NCBI GenBank assembly: GCA_028689655.1
Contig: JAQVCT010000001.1
Coordinates: forward strand, 62,001-126,000
From: Lachnospiraceae bacterium
Lineage (GTDB): Bacteria; Bacillota; Clostridia; Lachnospirales; Lachnospiraceae
DNA: 64,000 bases
Direction: 5' to 3'
Program-made: the position numbers and the translations under genes
Part shown: positions 18,318-27,637 of the stretch, in pieces
How positions within the stretch are numbered: position 1 is the first letter of the stretch
How the letters are laid out: every line of letters begins with the position of its first letter
The notes under the pieces: model-generated
What the model was told of the DNA's origin: nothing
Database searches by the model: none
What the model saw: only the letters and a program-made list of their open reading frames with translations

Positions 18318-18396
18318 ATTCTGCTCCCTTCGTTTATTTGCATCCGTAAGCCATAGCATTCATTTATGTTAAAGTAAAGGTTTACTTCTGTAAGAA

Positions 18397-19395
18397 CTAT
18401 TTGAATTTCTTATGAATCACACGAAGTGACCTGGGTGCTATTGAAAATAATAATAGATATGCTTTATTTTTTCCAGTTAAAATTTTATTTGTCAATCCTG
18501 ATATAAGGTGCTTCCTCATATAGCTCACAATATCCCGGTACTGCTGATTCTCTCTGGTCATCTGGGATATGGGGATATGGAGGAGATATTCCAGGCGTTG
18601 GAAGATGTTGAAGCGGAGGGCTACGGGGATGAGATCGGGGTAAGTCCGGCTTACGAGATCATAGACCATGTCCGCATTATCCACGCAATCGGCATAGACT
18701 CTGGAGAAGTCTTCCCTGGATTTTTTCCTGGTATTGCTGCCTGTTCTATAGTATACATCATACATCTGTAACGGGCTGCTGGCAACTCCCCGGGTAACGC
18801 CGAGCATATGTACCAGAAGGTTAAAGTCTTCATTCAGGACACCTAACGGGAACTTCTGTCTCCGAAAAAGAGACTTCTCTACGAGTTTGGTGCAGAAGGA
18901 ACAGTCTCCGCGATGCATGAGTAACTCCGTGAGAAATTCCACTGACGGGTAAGCATAGTCTGTATCCGCTGCAAAGCATACCGGTGGCAGTTCTGTCCCA
19001 TCCTCTGCGATCTCATGGCGTGCGATCTGGGCAATCTGCATGCCTGTTCTCTGTATCTGGGCATAGAGCGTCTCATACATCCGTGGCTCTATATAGTCAT
19101 CACTGTCCACAAATCCCAGATAGGTTCCGCGGCTTGCATCGATTCCCATGTTTCTGGCAGAGGAGGAGCCCCCGTTTTCCTTATGGAAGACCCGGATACG
19201 GACATCTGTCTTCGCCAATTCATCGCAAAGTTTATCTGTTCCATCTGTGGAGCCATCATCTACCAGAATAATCTCCAGATTCTCATAGGTCTGATTGCAG
19301 ATAGACTTCACACAGCGTTCCAGGCAATCCATAATATTGTAGACAGGTACGATAACTGAGATCAGCGGAGATATTCCATTATACTTTTCATTCAT
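18397..19395 (-). CDS. GT2 family glycosyltransferase
   Basis: This 332-residue cytoplasmic glycosyltransferase has ISVIVPVYNIMDCLERC, ILVDDGSTDGTD, the NMGIDASRG helix and FVDSDDYI as the metal site. The C-terminal third is of the capsule-type GT2 extension, with a basic tail. ATG 19395 is chosen because AAGGAA lies about ten bases upstream; an in-frame TTG at 19404 sits too close to that site. It belongs to the block of four glycosyltransferases between the ABC flippase and the EpsG-type polymerase. The sugar transferred is unknown. Confidence 0.9.
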   Translation of the reverse strand: MNEKYNGISPLISVIVPVYNIMDCLERCVKSICNQTYENLEIILVDDGSTDGTDKLCDELAKTDVRIRVFHKENGGSSSARNMGIDASRGTYLGFVDSDDYIEPRMYETLYAQIQRTGMQIAQIARHEIAEDGTELPPVCFAADTDYAYPSVEFLTELLMHRGDCSFCTKLVEKSLFRRQKFPLGVLNEDFNLLVHMLGVTRGVASSPLQMYDVYYRTGSNTRKKSREDFSRVYADCVDNADMVYDLVSRTYPDLIPVALRFNIFQRLEYLLHIPISQMTRENQQYRDIVSYMRKHLISGLTNKILTGKNKAYLLLFSIAPRSLRVIHKKFK

Positions 19396-19457
19396 ATCAA
19401 ACAATTCCTTCTATGCTTTCAATCAAATTTATCATTCTTATTTACTGTTAAGAACAT

Positions 19458-20654
19458 CTACGTTTGCCCACTGCAGGCCTGTTTCTTCAAATATCGGTAC
19501 ATCTTTCCTGGCGGGATGATTTTTGCTTTGCTCATAGGTCCGTAATCCTCAAAGGTAATGGGGTGTCCCTGGATCATTCGCTGGCACTGTTTCAGCAGGC
19601 AGGCTGCTGCGTGGTCTGCGTTCCAGGTGGTCTGCATGGCCTGATAAGCGTTTCTGCCCAGATGTTGCCGTAATTCTTTGTCCCGAATCAATCTTACCAC
19701 ACATTGATAAAATTCTTCAAAGTCGCCATTCTGATAGATGAGGGCATTCTCCTCATCCATGCAAATCGTAGGGGTCGCACCCGCCGCCTGGTTAGCCACC
19801 AGGGCACAGGCACTGTTCATGGCTTCATTTGCCACGGCACCCCAGCCCTCGCCGTAATCACTGTTGAACAGATAGATATTGGATCGTTTCATATAGTCAC
19901 GAATCACTTGTGGCGGCTGGAAATCCAGATGGGTAATCATATCCTCCAGGTGCTGCTCTGTAATCTCAGATAAGACTTTCTCCGCATCGGGGCCTCCGCC
20001 GATAAAGGTGATGTGTGCCCGGATGCCATCCGCTTTCAGTCTGGCTGCCAACTGTGGGATCTCCCAGGGTCGTTTGAAATCCACGAAGCGTCCTGTCCAC
20101 AGAATCTCAGGAATTTCATGATTCTTATCCACAAAAAGCTGCTCTAAATCGTAGTTTTCCACCTTTGGGAAATAGCCCCATGTAAACATCTTATCAGGAT
20201 ATGCTCTGACGATGTGGAAATCTGATGCCACATACCCCCCATCGCATAGGAGATACACTGGCTTTTTGCGATATCTGGTATGGTCATGATATTTTTTCAT
20301 GAGCCCTCTGGGGGAGATTGCTTTCCACTGTCCCTCCTTGTAGAGCCGCTCACTGCTGCGGATCACGATCTTCCCCGCCTGAAGGCGTTCTTCGATATAG
20401 GATTCATCATCCACACCACCAAAGATCACGATGTCGCTTTCCATGATAAGTTTTCTGGCATACTCCGGTTGTTCATAATATGGCACTAAATATGGGCAGG
20501 AAGCAAGTCCTGCTCCCCACCCCATTTTGACGCGTTCCTCTTCCATAGGTTCTGTCTGAATAAAATGATACCCCACTCCCAGTTCCCGATAGAGTGCATT
20601 GGAAAGTGGAATCTGATGATGATTGATGTAGTTGGACAATGTTGTGATCGTCAT
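19458..20654 (-). CDS. GT4 family glycosyltransferase
   Basis: The 398-residue protein is a GT-B fold enzyme. Its second domain shows ILWTGRFVDFKRP, ITFIGGGPDAEKV and the nucleotide-sugar motif EGWGAVANEAMNSACALVA, with the two Glu residues spaced as in the E-x7-E motif. The N-terminal domain lacks the common glycine-rich start and begins TITTLSNYINHHQIPLSN, as in a subgroup found in polysaccharide clusters. It should be a retaining transferase acting in the cytoplasm on the lipid-linked glycan. It is 54 bases downstream of another GT4 gene. Confidence 0.88.
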   Translation of the reverse strand: MTITTLSNYINHHQIPLSNALYRELGVGYHFIQTEPMEEERVKMGWGAGLASCPYLVPYYEQPEYARKLIMESDIVIFGGVDDESYIEERLQAGKIVIRSSERLYKEGQWKAISPRGLMKKYHDHTRYRKKPVYLLCDGGYVASDFHIVRAYPDKMFTWGYFPKVENYDLEQLFVDKNHEIPEILWTGRFVDFKRPWEIPQLAARLKADGIRAHITFIGGGPDAEKVLSEITEQHLEDMITHLDFQPPQVIRDYMKRSNIYLFNSDYGEGWGAVANEAMNSACALVANQAAGATPTICMDEENALIYQNGDFEEFYQCVVRLIRDKELRQHLGRNAYQAMQTTWNADHAAACLLKQCQRMIQGHPITFEDYGPMSKAKIIPPGKMYRYLKKQACSGQT

Positions 20655-20707
20655 GGTGTAATCCTCATATATCCTGTCATTTGTTTTTGCTGAGATTCCT
20701 ATGCCTT

Positions 20708-21982
20708 TTAATCCGCCGTCATATCCTTATAAATCTGCAGCAGTGTCTTGTAGTTTTTCTCCGGATCATGGGTCACTGCGGCGTGCGCTCTGGCATTTTC
20801 AGACAGGCGGTTCGCTAAGGCATCATCCGAAAAGATCTTGCAGACACAGTTCGCCAGAAGGTTCACTTCCCCTGCCGGATAGAGGAACCCATCCTCCTCG
20901 TCCGTGAGAATACTCGGTGTTCCGCCCACCCTGGAGGCTACCACCGGTGCCCCCAGCAGCATGGCTTCTCCCACAGAATTCGGGGAATTCTCCATAGTCG
21001 ATGGGGATACTACCACATTTGCCTTTAACATTTCCTGACACATGCAGTTACTGTCCACCATGCCCAGAAATGTGATACATTTCTCCAGATCATTCTCCGA
21101 CATCAACTGACGGAGATATTTCCCATAAGAAGACAGTTTTAATCTGGATTTCAAATTGTCATACCGGGTGATCTCGTTGCCCGCCACATACACGCGGGTG
21201 TCTGGGAATACGGTTCTAATGCAGGGCAACGCCTGCAGAAAATAATGAAATCCTTTTAAGGGATAATCTCCCTGACTCACAAAGATTGTATGCCTTCTGC
21301 ACTGGTTTACGTCCCATTTCCCCTGATAGAAGGTGCTGCGCAGGGTCTCATTCATAAAATGATACTGAATGCCTGGATGAATCTTTTCCGTGACAGTCTT
21401 GTCCAGTTCGGTGCGTCCTGTCACATGGTTCACTCGTTTTAAGGCTTCCGCCTCTCTCCCTGCCCTGATCTGGAACTTTCCCTGTTGGGCGGCAATGTTA
21501 TCCTTTTTCAGAAAGTCCCTGAACGTGTAGCCGTGCTGTACATAAGACGGAATCCCGTCCATATAATGCTCCGCGCAGGCTGCACACACGCCCTGCATAC
21601 CGATCAGTGTGCGATCCGGCTTATCAAAAGCCTTCACCATAGCCAGCGTATGGGGAAACTCCGTTCCAAAGATGTGCACCATATCCGGTTGAAAATCCGC
21701 CAGTATTTTCTCCATGCTGGCATCTAAGGTCTTCTCATATTCTGTCTCTTTCGCCACATCTTCATAGAATCCATAATAGGAGATCCCGTCTACCTGTCCC
21801 CTTATCTCCCCAGACGGTTCATTGGTGGGAAAACACACGCCCAACGTGATTTGATTCTTCCCCACATCCTTTTGAAAACGCTCTGTCAAACCTGTGAGCC
21901 AGCCTTCCCGGTTGCTGGCCTTCACGCCAATATGTTCCGCAATCGTCGGCAGCATAATGTTGCATAACCACAATACTTTCAT
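20708..21982 (-). CDS. GT4 family glycosyltransferase
   Basis: The protein of 424 residues begins MKVLWLCNIMLPTIAEHIG and has the second-domain motifs IFVSQGDYPLKGFHYF, VYVAGNEI and SPSTMENSPNSVGEAMLLGAPVVAS, which places it in the GT4 family. The E residues of that last motif bind the nucleotide sugar. ATG 21982 has a GGGGG-type site 5 bases upstream; an earlier ATG at 22003 has none at proper spacing. It is a retaining cytoplasmic enzyme; the donor cannot be told. It lies 39 bases after the GT2 gene upstream, in an evident operon. Confidence 0.88.
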   Translation of the reverse strand: MKVLWLCNIMLPTIAEHIGVKASNREGWLTGLTERFQKDVGKNQITLGVCFPTNEPSGEIRGQVDGISYYGFYEDVAKETEYEKTLDASMEKILADFQPDMVHIFGTEFPHTLAMVKAFDKPDRTLIGMQGVCAACAEHYMDGIPSYVQHGYTFRDFLKKDNIAAQQGKFQIRAGREAEALKRVNHVTGRTELDKTVTEKIHPGIQYHFMNETLRSTFYQGKWDVNQCRRHTIFVSQGDYPLKGFHYFLQALPCIRTVFPDTRVYVAGNEITRYDNLKSRLKLSSYGKYLRQLMSENDLEKCITFLGMVDSNCMCQEMLKANVVVSPSTMENSPNSVGEAMLLGAPVVASRVGGTPSILTDEEDGFLYPAGEVNLLANCVCKIFSDDALANRLSENARAHAAVTHDPEKNYKTLLQIYKDMTAD

Positions 21983-22021
21983 AGAACCCCCACTTCCCGT
22001 CATCTCCTGACAAAACCCATA

Positions 22022-22810
22022 TTACTCACCATATATCATCTGTTTTATCCCATTGTATATTCCGGAAAACCACTTTGTCCTACTCAAATATTTTCGAATC
22101 GGCATCAACGTCACGATCATAAATAACCGATATTTTCTCAATTGACTCTCTGTCATGTATTTCTCCGTAATCTCCCGATGCTCCTGTCTGTCCAATGCCT
22201 CATTTTCTTTCGTTTCTGAGAATCCGCCGCCCTCATAGTTCGCTACGATAAGCCCCAGATGACGGGGATTCGCATTTTTACAAAAATAGCTCCACAGAAA
22301 ATGTTCATAATCTGCCCGTATCTTATAATGGAGATCGTACCGTCTCTCCTGAAATAATTCTGCTGCATAGAAGCATGCCTGATGGCACGGAATATGCCGA
22401 TAACAGGTAAAGGGCGTGATCTTGCTGTTCATAGTCACAATACTCTGGGCATACTCATTAAAAGTATCTCCATAATAGATCAGAGAATCCCTGTCCTTGA
22501 TCAACTGTGCCGTGTGATCCAGCACATCCCTGTTATAAAAAGAATCCCCACAATTCAAAAAAATATAATACGCTCCTGTAGCATGTCCCACTGCCTGGTT
22601 CATGCCATCATAAATCCCCTGATCCTTACAGGATATCATCTTGATCTTATCATTCAACGGTATCTTTTCCAGGGAACGATCTGTGGACATGGCATCTTTG
22701 ATAATGATCTCATACTCCTCATAGGTCTGTTCCAGAATACTGTCAATGGTATCTCTCAGTTTATCTCCAGCATTATAACACACTACGATCACACTAAATC
22801 TTATATACAT
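22022..22810 (-). CDS. GT2 family glycosyltransferase
   Basis: This 263-residue enzyme has FSVIVVCYNAGDKLRDTIDS, IIKDAMSTDRS, GIYDGMNQAVGHATG and FLNCGDSFY, the pattern of the WcaA/WcaE type of GT2 found in exopolysaccharide clusters. The usual DxD is replaced by CGD in the equivalent place, as is common in that group. Start 22810 follows GGAGG by 5 bases; the frame upstream to 22852 runs into repeat sequence and is not believed. The gene begins just 15 bases after the short repeat array at 22826-23010. Confidence 0.88.
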   Translation of the reverse strand: MYIRFSVIVVCYNAGDKLRDTIDSILEQTYEEYEIIIKDAMSTDRSLEKIPLNDKIKMISCKDQGIYDGMNQAVGHATGAYYIFLNCGDSFYNRDVLDHTAQLIKDRDSLIYYGDTFNEYAQSIVTMNSKITPFTCYRHIPCHQACFYAAELFQERRYDLHYKIRADYEHFLWSYFCKNANPRHLGLIVANYEGGGFSETKENEALDRQEHREITEKYMTESQLRKYRLFMIVTLMPIRKYLSRTKWFSGIYNGIKQMIYGE

Positions 22811-22825
22811 ATACGCCTCCACTTG

Positions 22826-23010
22826 GGAAAATCTATCACAATATGGGAACATCAGCCTATTATAAATTTGCTACGCAAAGGGGGCTGACGCTGCATGACA
22901 GATTTTCCTGGAAAATCTATCACAATACGGGAACATCAGCCCATTTTAAATTTGCTGCGCAAAGGGGCTGACGCTGCATGATAGATTTTCCTGGAAAATC
23001 TATCACAATA
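22826..23010. repeat. Two-unit array related to the 84-bp repeat, with a different stem
   Basis: Two copies (period about 83, CATGA/CATGAT at 22894 and 22977) share the core GGAACATCAGCC, TTAAATTTGCT and GGGCTGACGCTGCATGA with the array at 15008-15379. The first stem is different: GATAGATTTTCC pairs with GGAAAATCTATC around a single base. The second stem is kept as CAGCCC with GGGGCTG and TTTGC with GCAAA. The array fills the gap between the EpsG-like gene and the next GT2 gene. The final Leu codon and the stop of the EpsG-like gene lie in it. Confidence 0.9.
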
Positions 23011-24136
23011 TCCATGTAGCGTAGGGAATGATTCGGAGTTCTACGCCGCCTGCGCGATGGATAAAAATTGCAAAATACGCCACATATGCCAATGCAATGA
23101 TGATCCCAAATATTCGTTTTTGTCTCTGGTCTTCAATACGCTTTATTATATTTGGTATTAAAAATATCTGAAATGCATTGAAATAAAAGCTGATCCTGGA
23201 CACCTCCGGTATGAAGGAGGCGAACACATAGACGAGCAGCGATGCAATATTCAGATAAAAATAGAACATATTCTGCCTGTTATCCTTAATTGCCGCTTTA
23301 TAGTACAGCAATGCGAATACCAGAATGCAAAGTCCCTTTGCAATGTTAATGTAGGAAGTATTGCCTGTATCAAACCTGGTGTTTTCATAATAAGGATAGA
23401 TCATAAAGATCAGTTTCCTGTAAAAATCTTTGAAAAGGACTAGGGATGCACAAAGTGCCAGCACTGCTGCCATCTCTCTTTTCTTCCATTTCCTCGTAGC
23501 GAACCAGTATACGGGTATCACGATGAGTACGGTCTTATGGAAAAAAGCTGCGATCACGATCCAGAACAGGAATCGGGCGTAGTCTCTTTGAATCATATAT
23601 TTAGCGGCATACATGGCAATTGCCAGCGCAAAGTAGTAACGCACCGTATTCAGACTGGAAAGATAAAATCCGGAAGCCATGAACAGGAAAAAACTGTAGC
23701 CGAACCAATCTGACTGATCATAAACTGCTTTCATGAAAAAAAATACCGTCCCAAAGGAGAAAACCGCAAAGATTGGAATGAACTGGTCTTTCCCGCACAG
23801 GAACTGAACGAACTTCACTACCCCATTGAATCCCATCTCACTGGATACCGTGCGGTTCAAATAAATCTTTGCAAAGCTGTCCACATATTCTCCATAATCA
23901 TTTCCCACGTAATATCTCCCTGCAGATACCAGAAAAAGTATGGTAAATATAGTCAGCATACATATCATATTCATCTGCTGCTGCCTGGTGCGAGGCATAT
24001 ATCTGCCTATTTTCCCATGACAATGTAGTACAGACTGCTTTTGATCCAGTTTCCCCTCTGTGGAGTATTCATATCGATTATTCACTGCACATGCCAATAG
24101 CACTGTGAGTATGGTAAGTCCTACGTACAATATCAT
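23003..24136 (-). CDS. EpsG-type polysaccharide polymerase (Wzy role)
   Basis: The 377-residue protein has about ten membrane helices. The EpsG-family region SAGRYYVGNDYGEYVDSFAKIY lies after the second helix, and a long outside loop near the middle includes YPYYENTRFDTGN. EpsG proteins are thought to act as Wzy-like polymerases that join lipid-linked repeat units outside the membrane. It lies in the same series as the priming transferase (26215-27591) and the Wzz-like protein (25083-26159), completing a Wzy-type set. The C-terminus runs into the repeat array at 22826-23010. Confidence 0.85.
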   Translation of the reverse strand: MILYVGLTILTVLLACAVNNRYEYSTEGKLDQKQSVLHCHGKIGRYMPRTRQQQMNMICMLTIFTILFLVSAGRYYVGNDYGEYVDSFAKIYLNRTVSSEMGFNGVVKFVQFLCGKDQFIPIFAVFSFGTVFFFMKAVYDQSDWFGYSFFLFMASGFYLSSLNTVRYYFALAIAMYAAKYMIQRDYARFLFWIVIAAFFHKTVLIVIPVYWFATRKWKKREMAAVLALCASLVLFKDFYRKLIFMIYPYYENTRFDTGNTSYINIAKGLCILVFALLYYKAAIKDNRQNMFYFYLNIASLLVYVFASFIPEVSRISFYFNAFQIFLIPNIIKRIEDQRQKRIFGIIIALAYVAYFAIFIHRAGGVELRIIPYATWIL

Positions 24137-24195
24137 CTATCCGTATCCATACCTTCCTGTAAGCTATATTACTGTATTGCAACATCAAAAAAATT

Positions 24196-24990
24196 TCATG
24201 ACTTTCGGTGCTTTCTGCTCTGTGATTTCATTCCTTTTTGCATCAATTGATACGCTTTTCCCAATGGTATCTCCTGGCACATGAGATTCTTATGCCTTAT
24301 GAGAAACTGAATCGCCATGGGCACCGCCACTTTTCCATAGAGATAGTGATAGAGCACACCTCTGTCATAGAAAAATTTCTCTGTATATCCACGAAACCAG
24401 GTGGAGGGTCTTCCCTCCTCCGTTCCGATGACCGCCGGAGAAGTGTATACTTTTAGTCCTCTTCTGATGCATTCCCTGATGAAGAGACTGTCCTCCCCAT
24501 TGCTATATCTGGCTCCACCGCCAAACAGCAGGGAGTAAGTCACATTGATCTGATGCATCCGCTCTGTGCGAATGGCAAAGCAAAAAGTGGGATATCTACC
24601 GCAATTATAGCGATGTACCTGTTTCCAGGCCGTATTGTGATAGGTTCTGCGTTCCTCATTTACCTGAAAATTAAAGAGAATCATATCCGCTTCCGGATGC
24701 TCCTGAAAGGCAGTGCACACTTTTTCTTCATACCCATCCTGATACACGATGTCCTCATCGGAGAAGAGACTGATCTCCTGATCTGCCCGCAGTAATGCAT
24801 GATTGCGGCTTAATCCAACGCCACGTTCTTTCATGGAAAAGAACCGAATCTGTCTGCCACGATGGCAAAATTCTTCATATCCGTAGGTATCACATTGATT
24901 CACAATAATGGCATCTGTGGCAATATTCATTTTTTCTACCAGTTCATGGGCATCTGCATCCATGACCGATACCAGTAATTGTAAGTTCAT
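24196..24990 (-). CDS. Glycosyltransferase, GT2-like
   Basis: The 264-residue protein starts LQLLVSVMDADAHELVEKMN and has the GT2-like features GVGLSRNHALLRAD and LFSDEDIVYQDG, with an SDED in place of the DxD. Its C-terminal part has ARYSNGEDSLFIREC, typical of a subgroup in Firmicute polysaccharide clusters. No membrane helix is present. GCAGGAG precedes the ATG at 24990 by six bases, which decides the start over 25005. A transferase role is firm; the sugar is unknown. It lies between the Wzz-like gene and the EpsG-like polymerase. Confidence 0.82.
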   Translation of the reverse strand: MNLQLLVSVMDADAHELVEKMNIATDAIIVNQCDTYGYEEFCHRGRQIRFFSMKERGVGLSRNHALLRADQEISLFSDEDIVYQDGYEEKVCTAFQEHPEADMILFNFQVNEERRTYHNTAWKQVHRYNCGRYPTFCFAIRTERMHQINVTYSLLFGGGARYSNGEDSLFIRECIRRGLKVYTSPAVIGTEEGRPSTWFRGYTEKFFYDRGVLYHYLYGKVAVPMAIQFLIRHKNLMCQEIPLGKAYQLMQKGMKSQSRKHRKS

Positions 24991-25082
24991 ATAGTACTCC
25001 TGCATATTCCGCTCTGCTTACGCTAAGTCCTGTTACCTTTATCTACGTTATTTATCTGCGATATTCTGTAGAATTCTTTTTC

Positions 25083-26159
25083 TTATTCACCAGTTTTCCC
25101 AGATATCTTATTCTCTTTTCCGGCTGTCCACAGTGGATGATAGTAGGCTTTTAACAAGTGCTCATCCCCCTCTGTGAGTATCATGCCCAGAATCTGTTTC
25201 CCACGCTGTTCCACCTGACCCATGGTCTCCTCCAGAAGCTTTCCATTCTGTGCCCCCGATGGGACTATGAGTACCGCACCTTCATACGCATTCAGTTGTG
25301 ACAGTAATTCCGGATTGGTGAAAATATTTTCTGCTTTGCCCGTCTTTATCTCAAGGTATGGAGCATCCCCGCAGAAATATGCCCGGTTCTCCTCCAACTG
25401 CCTTTGTAATTGTTCCCGAAATTGATTTCCTGCATTTTTCCTGTTATCCGATGCCAGCATAACACCTAGTACCGGGTATCCATATCTCCTGCGAAGAGTC
25501 TCTGGCACATACACGGAATCGTCCAGTGTCACCCGGATCAGCAGGATAAAAAATACCAGTAGTCCTCCTAAGATACCACCCCAGATCACAGCGCGCCAGG
25601 TGGCGGTATCCACCCACACACGTTTTGCAGTATCCGCTGACGTGAGGACACGAATCTGCTGGATCTCCTGCATGCTGTCGCCAAATACAGGGAATGCCTG
25701 CTCTACAGCATGGGCAATCACCACCGCACGGTGTGGGTCTGTATTCGTCACCAGCAGATCTACCACCCTATAATCCGCATCCACGCTGGCATCTACACTG
25801 GCACGCATCTCTTCCTTGGTAATGACTGTGGAAAACTGCTGCGCCACCGGATCTTTCCCCAGCACTTCCATGGCTTTGTCCAGTATCTCATCCGTCTTCA
25901 CAAAGCCTGACCAGCCAGCAGTATTAAATGTATAGTATTTCGGTTCCTGACCTTCCCCTCGGACAAAATCCACATACATCATGGAGTGTGCCACGTACTC
26001 CGGTGCAGGTGCCAATAGTACATGCTTCACATAATATCCTGTCCCGCATACCACCGCACCTGTGACAATTGCCAGTAACAGTATCCATATTTTTCTAAAA
26101 AACCGAATAGCCAGCAGTTTTAAATCCGCCGGCTCATTCTGACTCTTACTTTCCCACAT
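25083..26159 (-). CDS. Wzz/YveK chain-length protein with degenerate kinase-like tail
   Basis: The first 230 residues form a Wzz-family co-polymerase: a membrane helix near residues 24-46, an outside domain, a second helix near 191-213 and the basic PETLRRRYGYPVLGVM after it. Most Firmicute relatives end there and work with a separate BY-kinase. This one goes on for about 120 residues to LLSQLNAYEGAVLIVPSG and QRGKQILGMILTE, which resemble the late part of BY-kinase domains (Walker B region and the closing strand). No Walker A motif or tyrosine-rich tail is seen, and no other BY-kinase gene lies in the window. It may control chain length without kinase activity. Confidence 0.82.
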   Translation of the reverse strand: MWESKSQNEPADLKLLAIRFFRKIWILLLAIVTGAVVCGTGYYVKHVLLAPAPEYVAHSMMYVDFVRGEGQEPKYYTFNTAGWSGFVKTDEILDKAMEVLGKDPVAQQFSTVITKEEMRASVDASVDADYRVVDLLVTNTDPHRAVVIAHAVEQAFPVFGDSMQEIQQIRVLTSADTAKRVWVDTATWRAVIWGGILGGLLVFFILLIRVTLDDSVYVPETLRRRYGYPVLGVMLASDNRKNAGNQFREQLQRQLEENRAYFCGDAPYLEIKTGKAENIFTNPELLSQLNAYEGAVLIVPSGAQNGKLLEETMGQVEQRGKQILGMILTEGDEHLLKAYYHPLWTAGKENKISGKTGE

Positions 26160-26214
26160 AATTCTTCCTCTATCCTGATCAAAAACTGTTACCTATACGG
26201 AAACCCCAAAATTC

Positions 26215-27591
26215 TTATGATTTCTCGTCCTCATTTTTCATCGCCGTGACTTGTGTCGTCTCCACACCTTCTGTACTTTCCAGCTTTAACAAGATTTTCA
26301 AGGTGAGCATCATCAGCTTGATATCTAACCAGATGGTGTAGTTCTCTATATAAAATAAATCCAGTTTTAATTTATCATACGGGGTGGTGTTGTACTTTCC
26401 AAAGACCTGTGCGTATCCTGCCAGTCCGGCTTTTACCCGTGTGCGAAATGCGAACTCCGGCATCTCCTCCACATATTGTTTGATGATCTCCGGTCGTTCC
26501 GGTCTGGGTCCTATAAATGTCATATCCCCTTTTATAATATTAAACAGCTGCGGCAATTCATCAATTCTCACTCTTCTGATGAATTTACCAATAGGTGTAA
26601 TCCTTGAATCATTTTTGGCTGCCAGACGTGCCACTCCGTCTTTCTCCGCATCTACACGCATACTGCGGAACTTCAGAATACCAAATTCCTTCTCACCCAG
26701 CGTGCACCTGATCTGTCTGTAGAGGATTGGACCTCCATCATAGCACTTGATGCAGATCGCTGTGATCAGCATAATGGGAGATGTGATGATCATGAGCAAT
26801 ATGGCACATACCAGATCGATCATTCTCTTAATCACTCTCTGCTCGATCTTTAATGCATATTCTCTTGTCAATAAGATTGGCGTATCAAATAAGTGTAACT
26901 GCTCCGATCCTTTTATAATAACATCCGTTATCTTTGGCATGATATACACACGGATCTCTTTTCCATAACAATATTTCAGTATCTTGTTGCGGTCTTCCGT
27001 CTTAATATCCCAGATCACTACCGCATCATATCTGTTTTCTGCCTCTTTACAGATCGCAGGGATACCTTCCGAAATATTCATGCAGTGACATATCTTGTAT
27101 TTATCTTTGCGGCTGTGGAACTTTTCCATGATATCTTCAATGGGCCTGTCCCCATGTATCAATAGCAATTCCCTTGGCGCGAAGATAGACTTGTACAGCC
27201 AGTTGGACACAGCCGTCCAGATCGCGATTCCAATCATGTCCAGCAGCGTTACCCGAAACAGCGGACCCGGTTTTATTAAATTACCATTTAATAAAGATAT
27301 CTGAAAGTAGGCAAACACATTGGCGCAGATGGTGGCAAATATCTGGGAGAAACATACCTCCACAGGCTTTAGGTACCCCACCTGATATCCTCCATAGGTT
27401 CTGGAAAAAAAGAATAACAGGACACCATAAATAATAATGACCAGCCAGTGACCACGTTTCCAGAAATATACCTGGATGGTATCCGCATAGTTATTGAACC
27501 AAAGGACTGCATATAATGCTACCTGAAACAGGAGATTGATCCCTGCCAGCTGCAGCACGATAATTCTCTTAAAAGATTCCATTTTACGCAA
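26215..27591 (-). CDS. Priming glycosyl-1-phosphate transferase (WbaP/WcaJ/EpsE family)
   Basis: The 458-residue protein has four to five N-terminal membrane segments, a CoA-binding-like middle domain, and a C-terminal bacterial sugar transferase domain with GPILYRQIRC, FGILKFRSMR and the catalytic pair in DELPQLFNIIKGDMTFIGPRPERPE. It moves a sugar-1-phosphate onto undecaprenyl phosphate and so starts each repeat unit. It is the committed step of the glycan built by the 1-31.5 kb series. GAGGAA lies 8 bases before a TTG at 27591, which I take as start; ATG 27582 is the alternative. A hexose-1-P donor is likely for this family but not certain. Confidence 0.93.
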   Translation of the reverse strand: MRKMESFKRIIVLQLAGINLLFQVALYAVLWFNNYADTIQVYFWKRGHWLVIIIYGVLLFFFSRTYGGYQVGYLKPVEVCFSQIFATICANVFAYFQISLLNGNLIKPGPLFRVTLLDMIGIAIWTAVSNWLYKSIFAPRELLLIHGDRPIEDIMEKFHSRKDKYKICHCMNISEGIPAICKEAENRYDAVVIWDIKTEDRNKILKYCYGKEIRVYIMPKITDVIIKGSEQLHLFDTPILLTREYALKIEQRVIKRMIDLVCAILLMIITSPIMLITAICIKCYDGGPILYRQIRCTLGEKEFGILKFRSMRVDAEKDGVARLAAKNDSRITPIGKFIRRVRIDELPQLFNIIKGDMTFIGPRPERPEIIKQYVEEMPEFAFRTRVKAGLAGYAQVFGKYNTTPYDKLKLDLFYIENYTIWLDIKLMMLTLKILLKLESTEGVETTQVTAMKNEDEKS

Positions 27592-27637
27592 AGTTCATTC
27601 CTCAACTCTCATTATTCCTCACATCAAAATGTGCTTC

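Noticed and set aside
15008-23010. CRISPR array
   Set aside because: The repeats are tandem with no unique spacers between them, and no cas genes are in the window.
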